From contig WMCF01000030.1 of assembly GCA_009792885.1 (NCBI GenBank), positions 4,132,891-4,196,890 of the forward strand: 64,000 nucleotides of DNA, given 5' to 3'. The DNA is from Eremophila alpestris peregrina. Its lineage: Eukaryota; Chordata; Aves; Passeriformes; Alaudidae. The position numbers and the translations under genes were made by a program. Position 1 is the stretch's first letter; every line of letters starts with the position of its first letter. The notes under the pieces are model-generated. The model ran no database searches. It was not told where the DNA came from and saw only the letters and a list, made by a program, of their open reading frames with translations. Positions 50,701-64,000 of the stretch are shown in pieces.

Positions 50701-51229
50701 ATTGCACCCCTTCTCCAAGCTTTCCTGGTAGTTATCTGGTCATTTATTTGTTGAGGAATATGGGTTATTTAATATAAAGACAAGAGAATAGATTCTCATG
50801 GGACTAGTTTAACAAGGCTAGAGTCAGAGCTAGGGAAATACTTAATATCATGACAATGCTTGTGTAATTCTTCAGCCAATTAGTAGCTTGGCTTGTTAAC
50901 TGAATTAACTTTGTTAACCTTCGTTAACTCAGACATGTCAGCTTTAACTCAGCTTTCTTTATCTTAGATCTTTTGTTGGACAAGTATGTCCCCTTTTCAT
51001 TAGCAAGTGACCTAAGAACATTCTCTCTTTGGCAAAGGTCACTGAGATTTAAGCAAAGACAATCAGTTTGAAAGGTTCAGTCAAACAAAGCATGACTCAA
51101 TTCTTAGTCTCAAATACCCCTGTGTGACACGTGCCATGCATGGTACTACTCTGGAGGGTCAGAAATCCTAGAAAATTCTCCAAAGCTGTAAAATTGCAAT
51201 TGACTTAAAATTTCCAGGTCTTAAAACTG

Positions 51230-51378
51230 CCCCCCAAAAGAAACAAACTAACTAACCAAAACAAACAACAAAGAACCCACCAACCCCCCCCCCCCAACAA
51301 AACAAAAGAACACCCCAAAAACCAAACCAAAACAAACCAAAAAACAAAAAACCCCCCTAAACCCCCCCAAAACCCAGG
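51230..51378. repeat. A/C-rich low-complexity tract with C12 run
   Basis: About 150 bp almost free of G and T on the plus strand. Runs of C at 51230-51235, 51284-51295 (12), 51352-51357 and 51362-51368, then CCC at 51373-51375. The transcript strand is G/T-rich with closely spaced G runs. Confidence 0.92.
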
Positions 51379-54300
51379 AGCAAGCCTAGGGGAACATACC
51401 ATCCAAATCATATTTTAGAAAACTCATGAAGTACTTTCTCTTGTACATGCTCTGGCCCATACTGCCCCTCCCATTTCACAAGGGTGAACAGGACCTGTTC
51501 CCTAATCCAGAGCATGGCACCATTACCCCATGTCACCCATCACGGGACTTCCAGGCCAGTGCTAAGAGGCTCAGTGAAGTGTGTGAGGAATGCCATGGTC
51601 AGCTCCTCTGAGAGAGCACAAAAAGAAAAGGAAGAAGTGGGCTGATGGAATACCTTGAAGATTAACAAGAAGTTCTTTCATTGTTTTTATACAAAATTTC
51701 CATGACTCTTTAGTTGAATTACAAAGCTCCCAGTGTCAGGATATACACCTAAACAGGCAGTCCCTGCTTTGCTCTTCCTGCAGCTTCAGCTGACTAGAAG
51801 AGGTCTTGCAAAATTCTTGTGGCCAGCCCAGATATTGTGCAAAAACTATTTAGAGAGAGGAGCAAAGGCTGGAAATTAGAAAGCCTGGAGGAAATCTCCC
51901 CAGAAAATATTTGCCATGTTATATATACATTGTCACTTGTCCAGTGACATTCAGGAAAGAAAATGCTGCCAAGGTTGTGACTGAATTTAATAACTACATT
52001 TTGTAATTAAGTACCAGTGGACGTAAGAAGATCCTGATCAGACTTTTAAATTTGTACTCAATGTTCATGTTTTGCAGCTTGAATTTTAATTTCCAGTTCT
52101 TTTACGATCAGTAAGATGAAAGAGATGTTATGTTGCAATACTTTCTTCCTTCTAATTTACTGTTAAATTTACAGTGTGGAAACAAAATTGACAGAGGAGG
52201 ATGTGCTAATTTTGAGAGCAACCAAATGTTCGATGTGCTACACAAAGAGAGATGCAATAAATGACATTACCTGCTCCAAAGGTTTTAAAACACAGGAATC
52301 ATGAATTGCTGAGAAATCCACCTACCAGGGTGGAGATATAAATATAGGAGAAAACTGTTGATTTGCAATAAAGAGGAGACAGAATCAGTTTCTACAGAGT
52401 TTCCCATCCATTGAGCCCATTTCTCCACGTTTCATTACAGATAGCCATTTTGCAATTGCTTCTGGTACATGGAATGTGATGATTCAGTATTCCCCACATG
52501 GAAACGAGCCTTGTAGACCATCATTTCTTTTAACAGTGGACAGAAAGAAAGGAGGTTAATTCCCTGACATTTTAAAAAGGTCACTGGTGAAAGGACAAGT
52601 TCATTTCCTGCGGGAAGGGTGATCTGACCATGACAGACAAGCTGGAGCTGGGATTTTTTTGTAAAAGCTCTTAGTCTGGAACAGTCCCTGTAAGAACAGA
52701 TGGGGAAAGGACGTGACAGCAAAGACCTCAGTGCACTCCTACTCAGTGAGACCAGCAAGCGGAACAGACAGCAGCTCAACAGGGAATAAAATAATTTATA
52801 AGGAAAATGACCAACTTTTTGATTAAAAGTGTTAACCCAGGAAGAGACATCTCCCCAGGCACACGAGAAAGAAACAGAAAAGTTTTTAAATGCAATGCTG
52901 GTAAAATGTGGAAAACTGGTTGTAAATGTAGGGAATTTGTGATTCTGTCAGGCGGTTTCAATGGATGGGGTATGCTAAAGCAATCACTGACCCCAAATAA
53001 AAAATGCATGATCTTAGTGCTCCCACGTCCTCAAAAATATAAACTACAAGGAAGAACCTCAAGAACCCTGCTGTGGCACACAGAGTCAGACTAGGATGGG
53101 CATATCACCTGGCATTTCTGCTGGAGCATACATCCAGGAGGTTATCTAGGAGTTTATGGATTAAACATATTAGAGGGGAATATGTAGGGGAAGTGTTTGG
53201 GGTTCAGCTCCACAAAATGCACACTTTGTCAGAAATACTTCACCTATGGGGTTGCACAATCTTGAGCTGAGAGGCAGAGAAAAGCAGACCACATGGAGCA
53301 CCTGCTGCCATGGCATGGTTTGACTCAGCAGCTGCTTCTGGTGGCCCTGGGCTGCCCAGACAGACAGACCTCCAGAGATCTTCAGATACTGAACACCTAC
53401 CATGACACAGAAGAAAATGGAACATTTGTGTACCTTCCATCATTATGTTGTACATTGATGATGTAGTTTGAATGGTTCCATCCACCTCAGCAACTCAAGA
53501 GTTTTGTTTAAGCAAGACTTAAACGCTTTTGTAATTACACCTAGGAAGAACAGACCAAAACTATCCATGGAAGGGTAGGAAATACAAACACACAGGGAAA
53601 AACACAACCAATGCTAGCCACTGGAGAAAAGGATCATCTGAGAGAAAAAAAAATCCTGAAGTTTGTGCAGGCTTGGTTGTTAAACATATTAGCATGTTGC
53701 TTTATTTCTGTGTCTCCAGGACTGTAGTAATGACTACTTCTTAAAAGACAGATGCCTTGCAACAGTTTGCAGTGAGCATTCAGAAGCTCCTCACTAGATG
53801 GCACCAGCCATTGCTGCAGCTGCAGCCCCCACTGCTGCAGGTGCAGGATTCCAGACCATGGTACAACCTTCAGGAAATCTGATAAGGAGTTCACATAGGG
53901 TCAAACTGTCCTTGAGCGAGGTCTGAGGCAACAAAAGCAGAAGGTTTCTGCCAAAACGTCTGTAAGTGAGATAGCTGGGGAACTGCAAACGAAGTGGGAT
54001 TAAGTGCATCATGCAACTGTGTGGCATGGCTGCCTGAAGTGAAGGTGTTCTGTCATTCAACCTGTATTTTGTGTAGTAGGCAAATCCATCTTCTAAAAGA
54101 AATAAGAAAAACTTTTCTTCATTGGAGTGCTAAATTTACATTTACTGTCACAGGTTTGAAAATTCTCGAATTTATCTTCTGAATCTGTATTTTTAGTGTA
54201 GGGCTGGCATTAACTTCTGCCACCACAATGATACCAAAAGGGGAGTCTTATTCTGGTATTTTGGACGGCTGGTAACAACATGGTTACCAGTGTACCATGG

Positions 54301-57300
54301 TACCAGGAGGAGATGGGACTTCTGTTGTCTAAGTAGAATATTGATTAGCAAATCAAACAAACCTTTCCCTTGTGCCTTAAGCTGCATGATATTAATTTCT
54401 TAAACACAGAGTAGCACTGAAAGAGTCAGCAGGGTTTAACAAAAAGTATATAACTAATGGTTATTTCTACTTTTTTTTTTCTGTTTTGCTACTGTAGAGG
54501 AGGTTATTTAGCTGAGTTTCACATTCCAGCTCTTATTCTCAGAAAAGACTTTCCTTCTCATTTATTAACAAGCTTTTTTTACTTATAACAAAAGTAAAAA
54601 AAAAATTAAAAAATTAGTTAAAAATAACTAAAAAATGAGGCTAGTTCAGCCTAGTGACATGGTAACAATCTGCTGTTCTTTTAACTTCTTTGTCTGGACA
54701 TGCGACATTTTCTCCCAGGACAGTGGTGACCAAATGACATTAATTCCAGAGAAGTGATTCAGCTTGCAGAAGGGTGGATTTCTTTTTTTTCATTAAGGAA
54801 GGAATACACATTAAATCTTCATAAAAAAAGAACTATGAAAGCATTCCCTTTACCAGAAGCCACATCCCTTTTCTGTACTCAGTAATGAAATAATTTTGTA
54901 CTGTTTTCTGTTCCCACGGTTTGATCTAATTTGTGATCTTCCAGAAAGCTGCTATGTCACCCAAGAAGATAAAACATGTGCAAAAGTAAATATATGCTGG
55001 AATGTAGGTCAAGAACTCAAAAGAACCAGTTAATAGTTTCTTCATGTCACAAAATACACAGGAGTGAATGTCAGAAATGCTTTCTGTGCTTTGCAGTGCT
55101 TCGGTAGTAGGAACAATTTTGGGACCACAGCAATGGTCTCTCAAAGGAAAGCATCAGAAAGGCCAAGTCTAGACAAAACCACACGAGGGTTTCCATACTA
55201 AACCTTCAAAAGGTTATTGCACAGAGGAAAGGAGAAGAGGAAGGAAGACAAGGTGTGGGAAAGAAGCATTGGGCAAATAGTGGTTTTGTTTGCACACTCA
55301 GTAAGGGGATATCTCTGAAAGTACAAAGCAGAATCTCTGCTGAAGTACGGTTAAACTGACAAACTAGGAAATTAAGGATCAGAATTAAGACATATATTAG
55401 CAAATAGATCTCTCTAGTAAGCATGCTCTACTGAATGATGTGAAAAGACTTGGAATGACTTGAAAGGCACTGAATTTTTTAAAGGATCAGGTGCAGGTGA
55501 TATCTCATGGCATGATACCTTAATGCAGATATTCAAACTAAGTAAAAAAAAATGCCCCTGAATGTGCTCATTTTTCTTAAGTGTCCATAGAAGGAGCCCA
55601 GGTCTCTAGCTCAAAAGTCGACCCTCACATCATTGCTTTCTAAACTGTGCAAGAAGGCAATACCCCAAAAGATCAAGCCCTGAAATTGTGTATTTAGCAA
55701 TTTGAATTAAGACTGAAATAAAAATCATGCTGCATGATAAGGGAGCTGGTATCAATGCAATGAGTTTACTTAACCTGGCAGGCAATATATGGCAGAAATG
55801 TTGCTACTGGTAGTACAAACCAGTAGGATTTTCTTGGAAGTTAGAAATATTTCAGCATAAAGAGTAATCAGATGAAAATGGTGTGTGCTCAAAAGCCTAT
55901 CCATTTATTCCATGTTAGTCTGAGAGTGGAAGTGCAGTTAACAGAGCTACTCACTTTATGTTGGTTAAACTGAGACTACCAAGCTAAGACAACTAATCAG
56001 GAAAAACACCCTGTTTCAGAGACATGTAAATACTCTCCCTTTGACTACCAACTAAATTCTGTTTTTGAGAAAGAGGTAACTAAAGTTAAATTTGGAGATG
56101 TCAACTTTAAATGAACTTGAATGAACTTGAATGAGCTAATGATGTTTTACAGAACACTAAAATGACATTGACTTATACTTGTCAAATGTTCATTACTACG
56201 TAATTAATTGGAGAAGGTTAGTTTGATAGCCACAAAAATTCACCAGACAGGAAAGTTACCTTGCCAAATATGCTCTTATAACCAGACAATTATCACACTG
56301 ATGGGTGTGGACAAGGAGTAGGAGGAAGCAGGGAACTCCCAGTTACTCTGTGACATCTGCTGTATCATGCTCATGTGAAAGAGCAGACTTTGGCCATGAT
56401 GCCTATTAAATGTGTGATTAACACCTGGAGGACAGCAAATGCCTTATATGTGTTTAGCACAATGAGTATATTTATAGAACAAAATTCTGTTCATTCAACA
56501 CAGGTTTTTACAGGATGAAAAAGGCAAAACATTTCCGGGGCACCACAGAATGCAGTGCAGTCTTCCTACTCTGGTAGTATCTGCATCAAAATTATTTTTT
56601 TAAAGTTCTTTTCATTCATTCCATTCATTTTATTACCATCATAGTATTAAGATCAACCGCTTTCTGGAACTTTTTAAAAGCATACTTTGCACATATTGCC
56701 AAAAACTTGGATAACACAGTTGGTTGGATAGCTGTGCTGCTTGGCTAACTGGGCTTCTCAAGGCAAGACAACAACCAGCACCTGCTTGAGTTAGAACATT
56801 CAGTCATAGACACCAGAGCCAATCTGCCAGCCCAGTTGCTTTCAAATGGCTTTCAGTGGTGTGTGGGAGTGTTCTCAAGATCCTAAAATTCAGGAAGTTC
56901 AGCACAGATGTTTTCTGTCAGTAGGCGTTGGAAGCACCAATAGTAACATCTGTTCACTTTTCATATTTGTGAGAACATTTTCTTTTCGGTCCAAAAACTG
57001 TTCACTGCTGAAATTTCCAAATTGTGCAATTGGCCAAAATGTTAAGCTCATTAGGCTCCGTGAGTTTAAGAGTATGTGAAAATTAAAACCCCTGCAGGAG
57101 TTCAGCCTGTCGTATGCCAATTTTTCCATTCTGTGTTCTTCTGTTTAAACAAAAGCGTAACTATTTTTGTGGTGGGAACAGCTATCAAAACTGACTTGAT
57201 CATGCAAATAGAAGTTACTACTGGCTGTTTTAACTACAGAAAGAATTTAATTCTCTTGCAGAGGCTGTGACTTTTGAGTAATTTGTGTACTGGGATACCC

Positions 57301-58563
57301 TCTCCACATGGGAGCCCAGAACACATGTTCTAGCAGCATGTACAAGGGACTCGGCACAGACCTTCGCACTCCGGTCATGGGAATTTACAGTTTGGGACAG
57401 TCTCCGAGTTCCCAGCAAGGCCAGATGATTGGCTCTGAACCACCAGGACCCACGGTGGGCTTTAAGGCAGATGTGTGCAGCAATATGAAGAGTCACTATT
57501 GATAGGGAATCAGAGACATCTTTTTTTTTCTCCTAACCCTTCTAGACAGATGAGTCTCAAGAGCAGTGGGGTGCTGTGATATCATCTGAATGGAGTTTGT
57601 ACAGTTGTTTCCTCCACATGATTTCCCAACCTTGATGTATCCATGCAAATGCTCTAGAAATTTCAGTAACTGGGACTCTGTTGAAACCTGCTGTTGAATC
57701 ATCTTACACTGAAGCTAAATCAACCCTTATGCCTTCCAGTGTACGTGTCTTGCTAACAGCCCAAATATTCCAATGCAATCACTTTGATGGTTGTTAAGCT
57801 GGGCCAGCCTTCATGTTGGGTTTGTCTCCAGAATCAACAAATAGTCTAAATAATCTGTAACCTACGAGAAGTCTCCAGTTAGTAAATAGATGTACTGAAA
57901 ATTATCAGCAGTTGTCTTTTATATCATACAATGACGTTCCCTGCACAGATTGGCAGTAAGTTTTTAGAAGTTGGCAGTACTAGATGCAGCTGAATGATCA
58001 TCTAGGGAAGCTAAATTATTTGGGGAAACTATTATGGCAACCAATTACTTGGAGAACTCTCTGTGATTCTGTGAATTCTTTCTTCTGTTTTTTTTTTTTT
58101 CCCCTTTGAAATCAGGCAGAAGGAGAGTAAAAATATTTTCCTTTGAATCATGAAGGAAATAGTTGTGTATCATCTACCCCCAAAAATATGAATGTAACTT
58201 GTGATAACAGTCTTGGAGAGGGTCAAAGGTGGAATAAAAACTTGAACAGGAAGGTTCTCCAGATCCATTACAAAAGATCTAGTTTTTCTGGTAGACTCAG
58301 TTTGAGGTAGCACTAATGGGGGCCAAGAGTGCCCACACATTTTCTGCAGATTCCAAAACCTCATCACTCATGGGAAAGGATGTTCTGGAGAACATCAGCA
58401 GCAGACAGTTTCACAGCTGTTCAAGGAGAAAGTCTATTTATCATTTCAAATGTTGATTTCAAAAGCAACTGGAAATTTTTAACCATTGATTGTAGGCTGT
58501 ATGGGCTATGGAGTTTCTTCAGCAGAGGACTGCGATAATAATCAGAGCAAACCGTTTTGTTTG

Positions 58564-59625
58564 ATCATAAAATCATGGAATAGTTTGGACTGGAAGGGAC
58601 CTTAAAAATCATCTTGTTCCAACCCTGTTACCAAGGGTGGGAATAGCCTCTACTACACCAGACTGCACAAAGCCCCATCCAACCTAACCTTGAACAATTC
58701 CAGGGATGGGACATCTACCATCTCTGTGGGCAAGCTGTTCCATTACCTTACCATCCTCACAGTAAAGAATTTCTTCCCAATATCTAATTTACACTTCCCT
58801 TCTTTCAGTTCAAAGCCAATACCACATGCCCTTGTGAAAAGTCCCTTTCAAGCATTTTTGTAAGCATCCTTTAGATACTGGAAGGCTGCTAAAAGGTCTC
58901 CCTGGAGCCTCTTCTCCAGGCTTAACAGCCCCAGTTCTCAGCTTATTCTCACAGGACAGGTGTTCTGGCCCTCTGATCATATTTGTGGCTCTCCTCTGGA
59001 CTTGCTCCAACAGGTCCATGTCCTTCTTATCTTGGGGGCCCCAGAACTGGACACAGCATTCCAGTCTGGATCTCACCAGAGTGGAATGCAGGGGGAGAAT
59101 TACCTTCCTCAAGCTGCTGGTCACATCACCTGGTTTTGATCCAGTGCAGGATGCGTTGGCTTTCTGGGCTGCAAGGATGCAGTTTTGAGTGATGTTGAGC
59201 TTCTTGCCTACCAACACCCCCAAGACATTCTCAGGGCTGGTCTCAATCCGGTCATCCCCCAGCCCATACTGATTGGGCTACTACAACCCAGATGCAGCCC
59301 CTTGTACTTGGCTTTGTTGAACTTCATGGGCTTTTCACACTGGATGGCATCCCTCCTCTCCAGCACGTTCAGCCCACCATGGAGCTTGGTGTCATCAGGA
59401 AACTTGACGAGGGTGCACTTAGTCCCACTGTCCATGCAGCTGACAAAGATGTTGAACAGTGCTGATCCCAAGATTAACCCCTGAGGAACATCACTCATCA
59501 CTGCTTTCCACCAAACACTGAACCATTGACTGCAATCCTATGTGTGTGCCCATCCAGCCAACTCCTTATGCACCAGGTGGTCCACCTTGTCGAAGCCCTG
59601 TCTCTCCAGTTTAGAGACAAGGATC
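58564..59625 (-). mobile_element. CR1 LINE, 5'-truncated, with reverse transcriptase remnants
   Basis: On the minus strand two broken frames translate to the C-terminal part of CR1 ORF2: DVPQGLILGSALFNIFVSC with FPDDTKLHGG (about 59208-59501), and EVQRR-like VQRRATNMIRGPEHLSCENK (about 58810-59223). The plus strand begins with the 3' signature GGAAGGGACCTTAAAAATCA. The active-site motif reads DD in FPDD where intact elements have FADD. Frames are interrupted, so it is inactive. It lies in the same orientation as COL4A2. Confidence 0.93.
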
Positions 59626-60599
59626 TGTTACTCCTTTTCATTCTGCAGATATTGAGCGAGTGAAGGCACTGCTAAATTGTAATGGCAAGTCACTTTTACT
59701 TGAAGGACATGCCATTAGTTTGACAGGTCTTGGAGAAAATTTAGGTTGCTCTCTAACTGGTAGAAAATGCAGGTAATGTGGAGGAAAAGAGAAGCCTTCC
59801 AGACAAGGAGAAACAATAGAAGGAGCCTATCTGTTCAATCAGAACACCAGAGAGACTGCTAAACAAGTTGTCGTAACTACTCATCTGGGTCTCATCACTG
59901 GGGACTGGTTTTGGGCTTCAGCTTGAGGAGAGTACCCTCAGTATTTCAGATTCTGATTCTAGAGTGTTTCTAAGCTTTGTTAAATTAACGCCTCCTTGGC
60001 TAAAATACAATCTGCCAACAGGATTAACTGTGTCAAAGGAATCAGTGATGAGCAGCGATGCGCTCTCTTGATGAACTTAAAATGCACTTGCAGAGATGCC
60101 TCTTCCATCAGTCCCATGGGAGAGGCTGCATTTATCGACAGGGAAATTGAATTGCTGGTGGTGAAAAGTCAGAATGGCACAGTTCACAGGTCAACCATGA
60201 CTCCAAACTTCTGCTAAGATGCCTCTCTTACTTTATCATATCTGCTACAGGCAAGGATGAAAGGAAGCAAGAGGTAAATGTGAAGCTCCTCCTCCTTTCC
60301 AAAACATTAATTAATTCTGGAACATCTGTACCCAATATTTATAGGTTCTGGATCCTCCAGGTCCCTGAGAAGATCTCAATTACCACATGGAATGTCAGTG
60401 TTCTGTATTTTGACAGAGAGAGTAACAAATGCATTTCTATTTATGTGGTTCCTTTGAATTTTTTGTCCTCACTTCCCTTTTTAATGAAAAAATATTTTCA
60501 ACTTTTCTCACTGTTTCTGCATCTGGGAGAAGCTAGGCTTTTATCTAGCTAGTGAAAAGAGCCAGTGCTAGCTCTCTTGTCCAAGTTAATGCCTATAAC

Positions 60600-60615
60600 T
60601 TTTTTTTTTTTTTTT
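60600..60615 (+). repeat. T16 homopolymer
   Basis: Sixteen consecutive T (A16 on the minus strand). No AATAAA precedes it on the minus strand, so it is not treated as a retrocopy tail. Confidence 0.93.
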
Positions 60616-60782
60616 GTCAAGAAATAAAGAACATTTGCTATATGAAAGCAAACAAACTCTGAGCAGCAGTGTTATGGAGGCTAGAGTGCTTGGTACAGAC
60701 TGATGATGGGGATGGCTGAATGAGCCTGGAGACTGGTAACCCCCACATTACCTGGGCAATAAAAATTACTAACCAAAAATTA

Positions 60783-60871
60783 CCTGCTCTAGCTGACCCT
60801 GTTTGAGCATGGGTGCTTGGACCAGATGATCTTAGAGTCCCTTTCCAACCTCAGCCATTCTGTGACTCAGA
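60783..60871 (+). mobile_element. CR1 LINE 3' tail
   Basis: GGACCAGATGATCTTAGAGT, CCCTTTCCAACCTCAGCCAT and ATTCTGTGACTC form a CR1 3' end reading forward on the plus strand. Confidence 0.85.
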
Positions 60872-63800
60872 GAAATACGGCGATACTGATGTTCAAAATC
60901 CTCTTTAAGACCCTGCAATTTAGCTGTTTGCCTATTCTATTGCTTAGATTTTTTTCCTCTCTGTGATGTCTGTAGAATTTTTCTGTCTGTGTACATATTT
61001 GTTCTCTCTTTTGTTTGCTGTCTTCAGATCTCTGTGTATCTAACACAAGCCATAAAGCACTCTAGTTTCTTTAGAACAGATAAGGGGTGGGAGTCACTAA
61101 CATGAGGTGGAATAATTTCTTACTGTTAAAAACACTGATAATTACTATGAAGTGTTTGGTAAAATTAGCATTATTGACAAAAGCCAAGATGCAAGTTTAC
61201 AGCTATCTGCTTGTGGATAACTGCAGCTGTGTGTTTGTTGCAGACATACTTATGTATGTGTGAGGTTTCCCATAGCTTTACAGTTTACAAGAAATAACAG
61301 CCCTCTGGTCCTGCAATGCTTTAAGAACCTCACTAAAACCCTGCCAGACCTATCATTCTACCAACTCTACTGATCTATAAAGTTCTGAACTAGACTGAAG
61401 AAGTTTCTGCTGTTATTTCTTTCCACCACAGGAAGATATCAACAAGCACACCTAAGGGTAAAAGCCAACCTACTTTTTTATGAACACAGCTTGATATTTC
61501 CATTACATTTTGTTACAAAAAAGGGGGTGCACTTAAAAGGAGAGACTTGAAGAAAGAGTCAGAGTAAAAAAAGATGACAGAGCTATTCAGCTTCCTCTGA
61601 TTATTTTTGACTTAGGGCCATATTTCTCTTCCTACTCTCCCTGCCACCACCAAACAAACAAGAAACCCACAACAGATTTTCAAAAGATATAGGAAAAAAA
61701 ACCCCAAAAAACAAAACAACCCAAAAACTAAATTTGTCTTAGTAAGGCTGACAGAATTTTCAGATGGTAAGTTTCCAGTTACAAGGACTGAAACAAGAAT
61801 CAATGAAACCTCATTTTTAATTACGCTGTCTGGGGTAATGCAACATTACCTCCTTAAATATTAACCCAACTGCAATGAAGAAAATCAGCAATTTGCCTAT
61901 TTGCATATTCTTTTTGGTCTTGATGATTTTATCAATCTAATTTCTATACATATCAGATACCTCTGGAAGATGAAACTAATTCTAAGAGAATATGGTTTAG
62001 TAACCCCATGGAGATGATGCAATTCAGGAAGAATTTTAATGAAGCATTATAGAGAAAGAATTTGAATGATTAACTATGATAGACTGTGGACTAAAAAGAA
62101 AATAAAATCTATTTTCTCTCAGCAATCAATAAAACTATTTTATTCTGAAGATAAATATGGTTTAATATGTTTTTCCAGTTGAATATGAATATTTATAAGG
62201 GTCTGACAAGACACTGAGCTATTAATGTTTTAGATTTTGAGTTACCACAGAAACTGAAATAATTTTAATTATTTTATGCAAAGTAGTTATGAGATTTCTA
62301 CAGAAGTTCCTCCTTGACTGAACTTTTCCCAATAAATTCAATTATTAGTATTCAGCAAATCTGACAAAAAAAAAAAGGTGAAATGAAGGTACTTTGAATG
62401 TACAGCAGAAACATTAAGGAATATAGCTGGAAATGTATTTTCAGGCATACAAAGTATAGGCTTAGATTGCTTTACAGCTGTTTGACTAAGCAACTTGTTA
62501 CTTCATTCAGTTAGTATCTCAGAGAACTGATGACCTTTTTACCCAGTGGAATCTTTAATCCTTGACAGCAGGTACCAGCAATGACTTGAGAAAACAGTTA
62601 AACAACAGGACACAACATTCCCCATCACCTGAGAGCAATGCTGCCCTAAACGTTCCTTCAGATATAAGAAACAGCTATTAACTGGTGTGTTCTTAAGGAA
62701 TACAGCTTTCAACTTAGGAAGATTAATGACACTACCCTGACAATATACAGGGTTCACTTGCTTCACTATAGATGAACAAATTGTACTTAGAAACCAGAAG
62801 TTCTAGGAAAAAACCCAACAAACTGGGGCAAGAGATTTACCTTAATGTTTGCCTGACATTAAAGAGTGGTTGTAGGATAAGCATGCAAACTACAGCCTTC
62901 TCACTTCTCCTACATGTGTACAGATCCTGATGAGGGCTTGAGATGGGTCAGTACTGAACTAAAGTGGTGTCACTCGTGTGTGCCAAAATGCAGACGGGAA
63001 GCAGCCATGGATGAGGACACTACTCTCCAGTCAATGCCCAGCACCTCCTCACACTCACCTCTCTGAAGCCCGCAGTGAGTTCCCTTCCCCCTTTTTGCAG
63101 GAACACATGTGGGTATCACAATCCCTGTCACACCTCAAGGGTGCCACAGGTCTCAGACAAGCCCTTCCGAACTGAGGTGAATTTTGGCCAGTTTAATATT
63201 TGCTATTGGACTGCTTCAGCAGCAGCAATCCTTCATCACAGAGACTCGGAGAAACATTTCAGAAGACAGTTTTTGTGCAGCTGTTAACAACCTCAGAGAA
63301 GAAACGCAGAAGATATGAGCTGGGATAAAACACGCAGTGACAAAAATGTAAACACAGAAAACCAGGCTGTGACCTAATTTAAGCCTTGTTCAGTCACAGG
63401 CTAGCTAAAGCATGCTTCCACACTCATAATTAAAAAAACATCCTGAAACTTAAAACAACTGAAACCACACAACAGTGGGACTTCTTGCACTGTTCCAAAG
63501 ATGTGTAGTGAAAAAAAAAATCTGTTAAATATCTGAGATTAAATAGAAAGTATCCAAGAATCCGTTTAAAATGCTTTTACAGTATTAATCACTTCTTTTC
63601 CTAAACCTAATGGAGCACGTATGTTTCAGTAAAAATGCACCAGTATCCATTCCAGATTACAAAAAGCTGATGACACAATTGATCTTAAATTCTGGGAAAT
63701 GATTTTAAAACACTGTTGAAAAGTCTACATTCTAGGTATAATCAATGGCCCTTGTTGCACATTAGGCACATAAAATGGCAGAGATTGAAGCACAATGCTC

Positions 63801-64000
63801 TAGGCAAACACAACTATGAGAGGGCACCTTGCAGGCCATTTTGAATGAGCACAAGAAAAAGAAATCTGAGAATTACTCCAGCTTGCCCTCACAGCAAAGC
63901 TGGCTATCAGCAGCTGACAGTTTGTGGGTACACAAGAAGCTACTGACTGGAGTAAGTGATAAATGGGCATTTCATGACCTTCAAGATATGGCCCAAAACA

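Larger units (their letters stand above)
47702..64000 (-). other. Large 5' intron of COL4A2, open at right edge
   Basis: At least 16.3 kb without a convincing exon upstream of E1. The exon carrying the 7S motif (in human PCGGRDCSGGCQC) was searched for on the minus strand and not found, so it lies further right. Contents: an A/C-rich tract (51230-51378), a 1.06-kb CR1 (58564-59625), a CR1 tail (60783-60871), several A or T homopolymers, and otherwise unclassified AT-rich sequence. Confidence 0.8.

Noticed and set aside
58058..58075. CTGTGATTCTGTGAATTC as another CR1 tail
   Set aside because: It resembles the CR1 terminal repeat, but no CR1 body can be seen to its left, so it is left unannotated.
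63050..63165. Cysteine-rich minus-strand reading (CDRDCDTHMCSCKKGEG) ending at a GTGAGT donor, as the missing 7S exon
   Set aside because: The 7S motif is strongly conserved (CGGRDC then CQC), the spacing here differs, and the donor leaves in phase 2 while E1 starts in phase 0.
47702..64000. COL4A1, the shared divergent promoter, or a CpG island inside the window
   Set aside because: No plus-strand Gly-X-Y exons, no GC-rich block and no COL4A2 first exons were found; these lie beyond the right edge.
1..64000. A CRISPR array, operon, phage or other new multi-gene system
   Set aside because: Tandem repeats here are simple microsatellites, all credible coding sequence belongs to one spliced animal gene or to CR1, and nothing has prokaryotic organisation.

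Overview
The window comes from a vertebrate nuclear genome, almost certainly a bird. Long introns separate short GT-AG exons. The interspersed repeats are CR1 LINE fragments and a solo LTR of the kind common in avian ERVL-like elements. The species cannot be named from the sequence.

One gene fills the window: COL4A2, the collagen alpha-2(IV) chain of basement membranes, on the minus strand. I placed 44 coding exons (numbered here E1 to E44 from 5' to 3') between 47701 and 1. Together they hold 4,812 bp, or 1,604 codons, with matching phases at every junction and no internal stop. From memory, the corresponding part of the 1,712-residue human alpha-2(IV) chain has about 1,602 residues. E1-E3 encode the 7S-proximal helix, E4-E42 the interrupted Gly-X-Y helix, and E42-E44 the C-terminal NC1 domain (the canstatin region). 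The NC1 peptides [33 protein letters not shown] and [19 protein letters not shown] separate alpha-2 from alpha-4 and alpha-6. The gene is cut at both ends. The final ~50 NC1 codons and the 3'UTR lie left of base 1. The promoter, the signal peptide and the 7S cysteine exon lie right of base 64000. COL4A1, normally divergent from COL4A2 across a shared promoter, is therefore not in view.

Layout: 1-3445, NC1 exons. 3446-14880, compact 3' helix exons plus a solo LTR at 13533-14092. 14881-28657, middle helix, with a probable retrocopy at about 24118-24448. 28658-31437, a long intron with two CR1 pieces. 31438-47701, 5' helix exons, with a (TTTCA)15 array and other simple repeats. 47702-64000, over 16 kb of a 5' intron with a 1.06-kb CR1, an A/C-rich tract and no convincing exon.

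The points most worth a second look are an RGD motif inside the two-cysteine loop of the alpha-2 chain (E22), a possible unlisted 72-bp in-frame exon at 16903-16974, and the retrocopy-like insert with AATAAA and an A18 tail. I found no gene cluster, CRISPR array or new biological system; the region is an ordinary large animal gene with a few unusual details.
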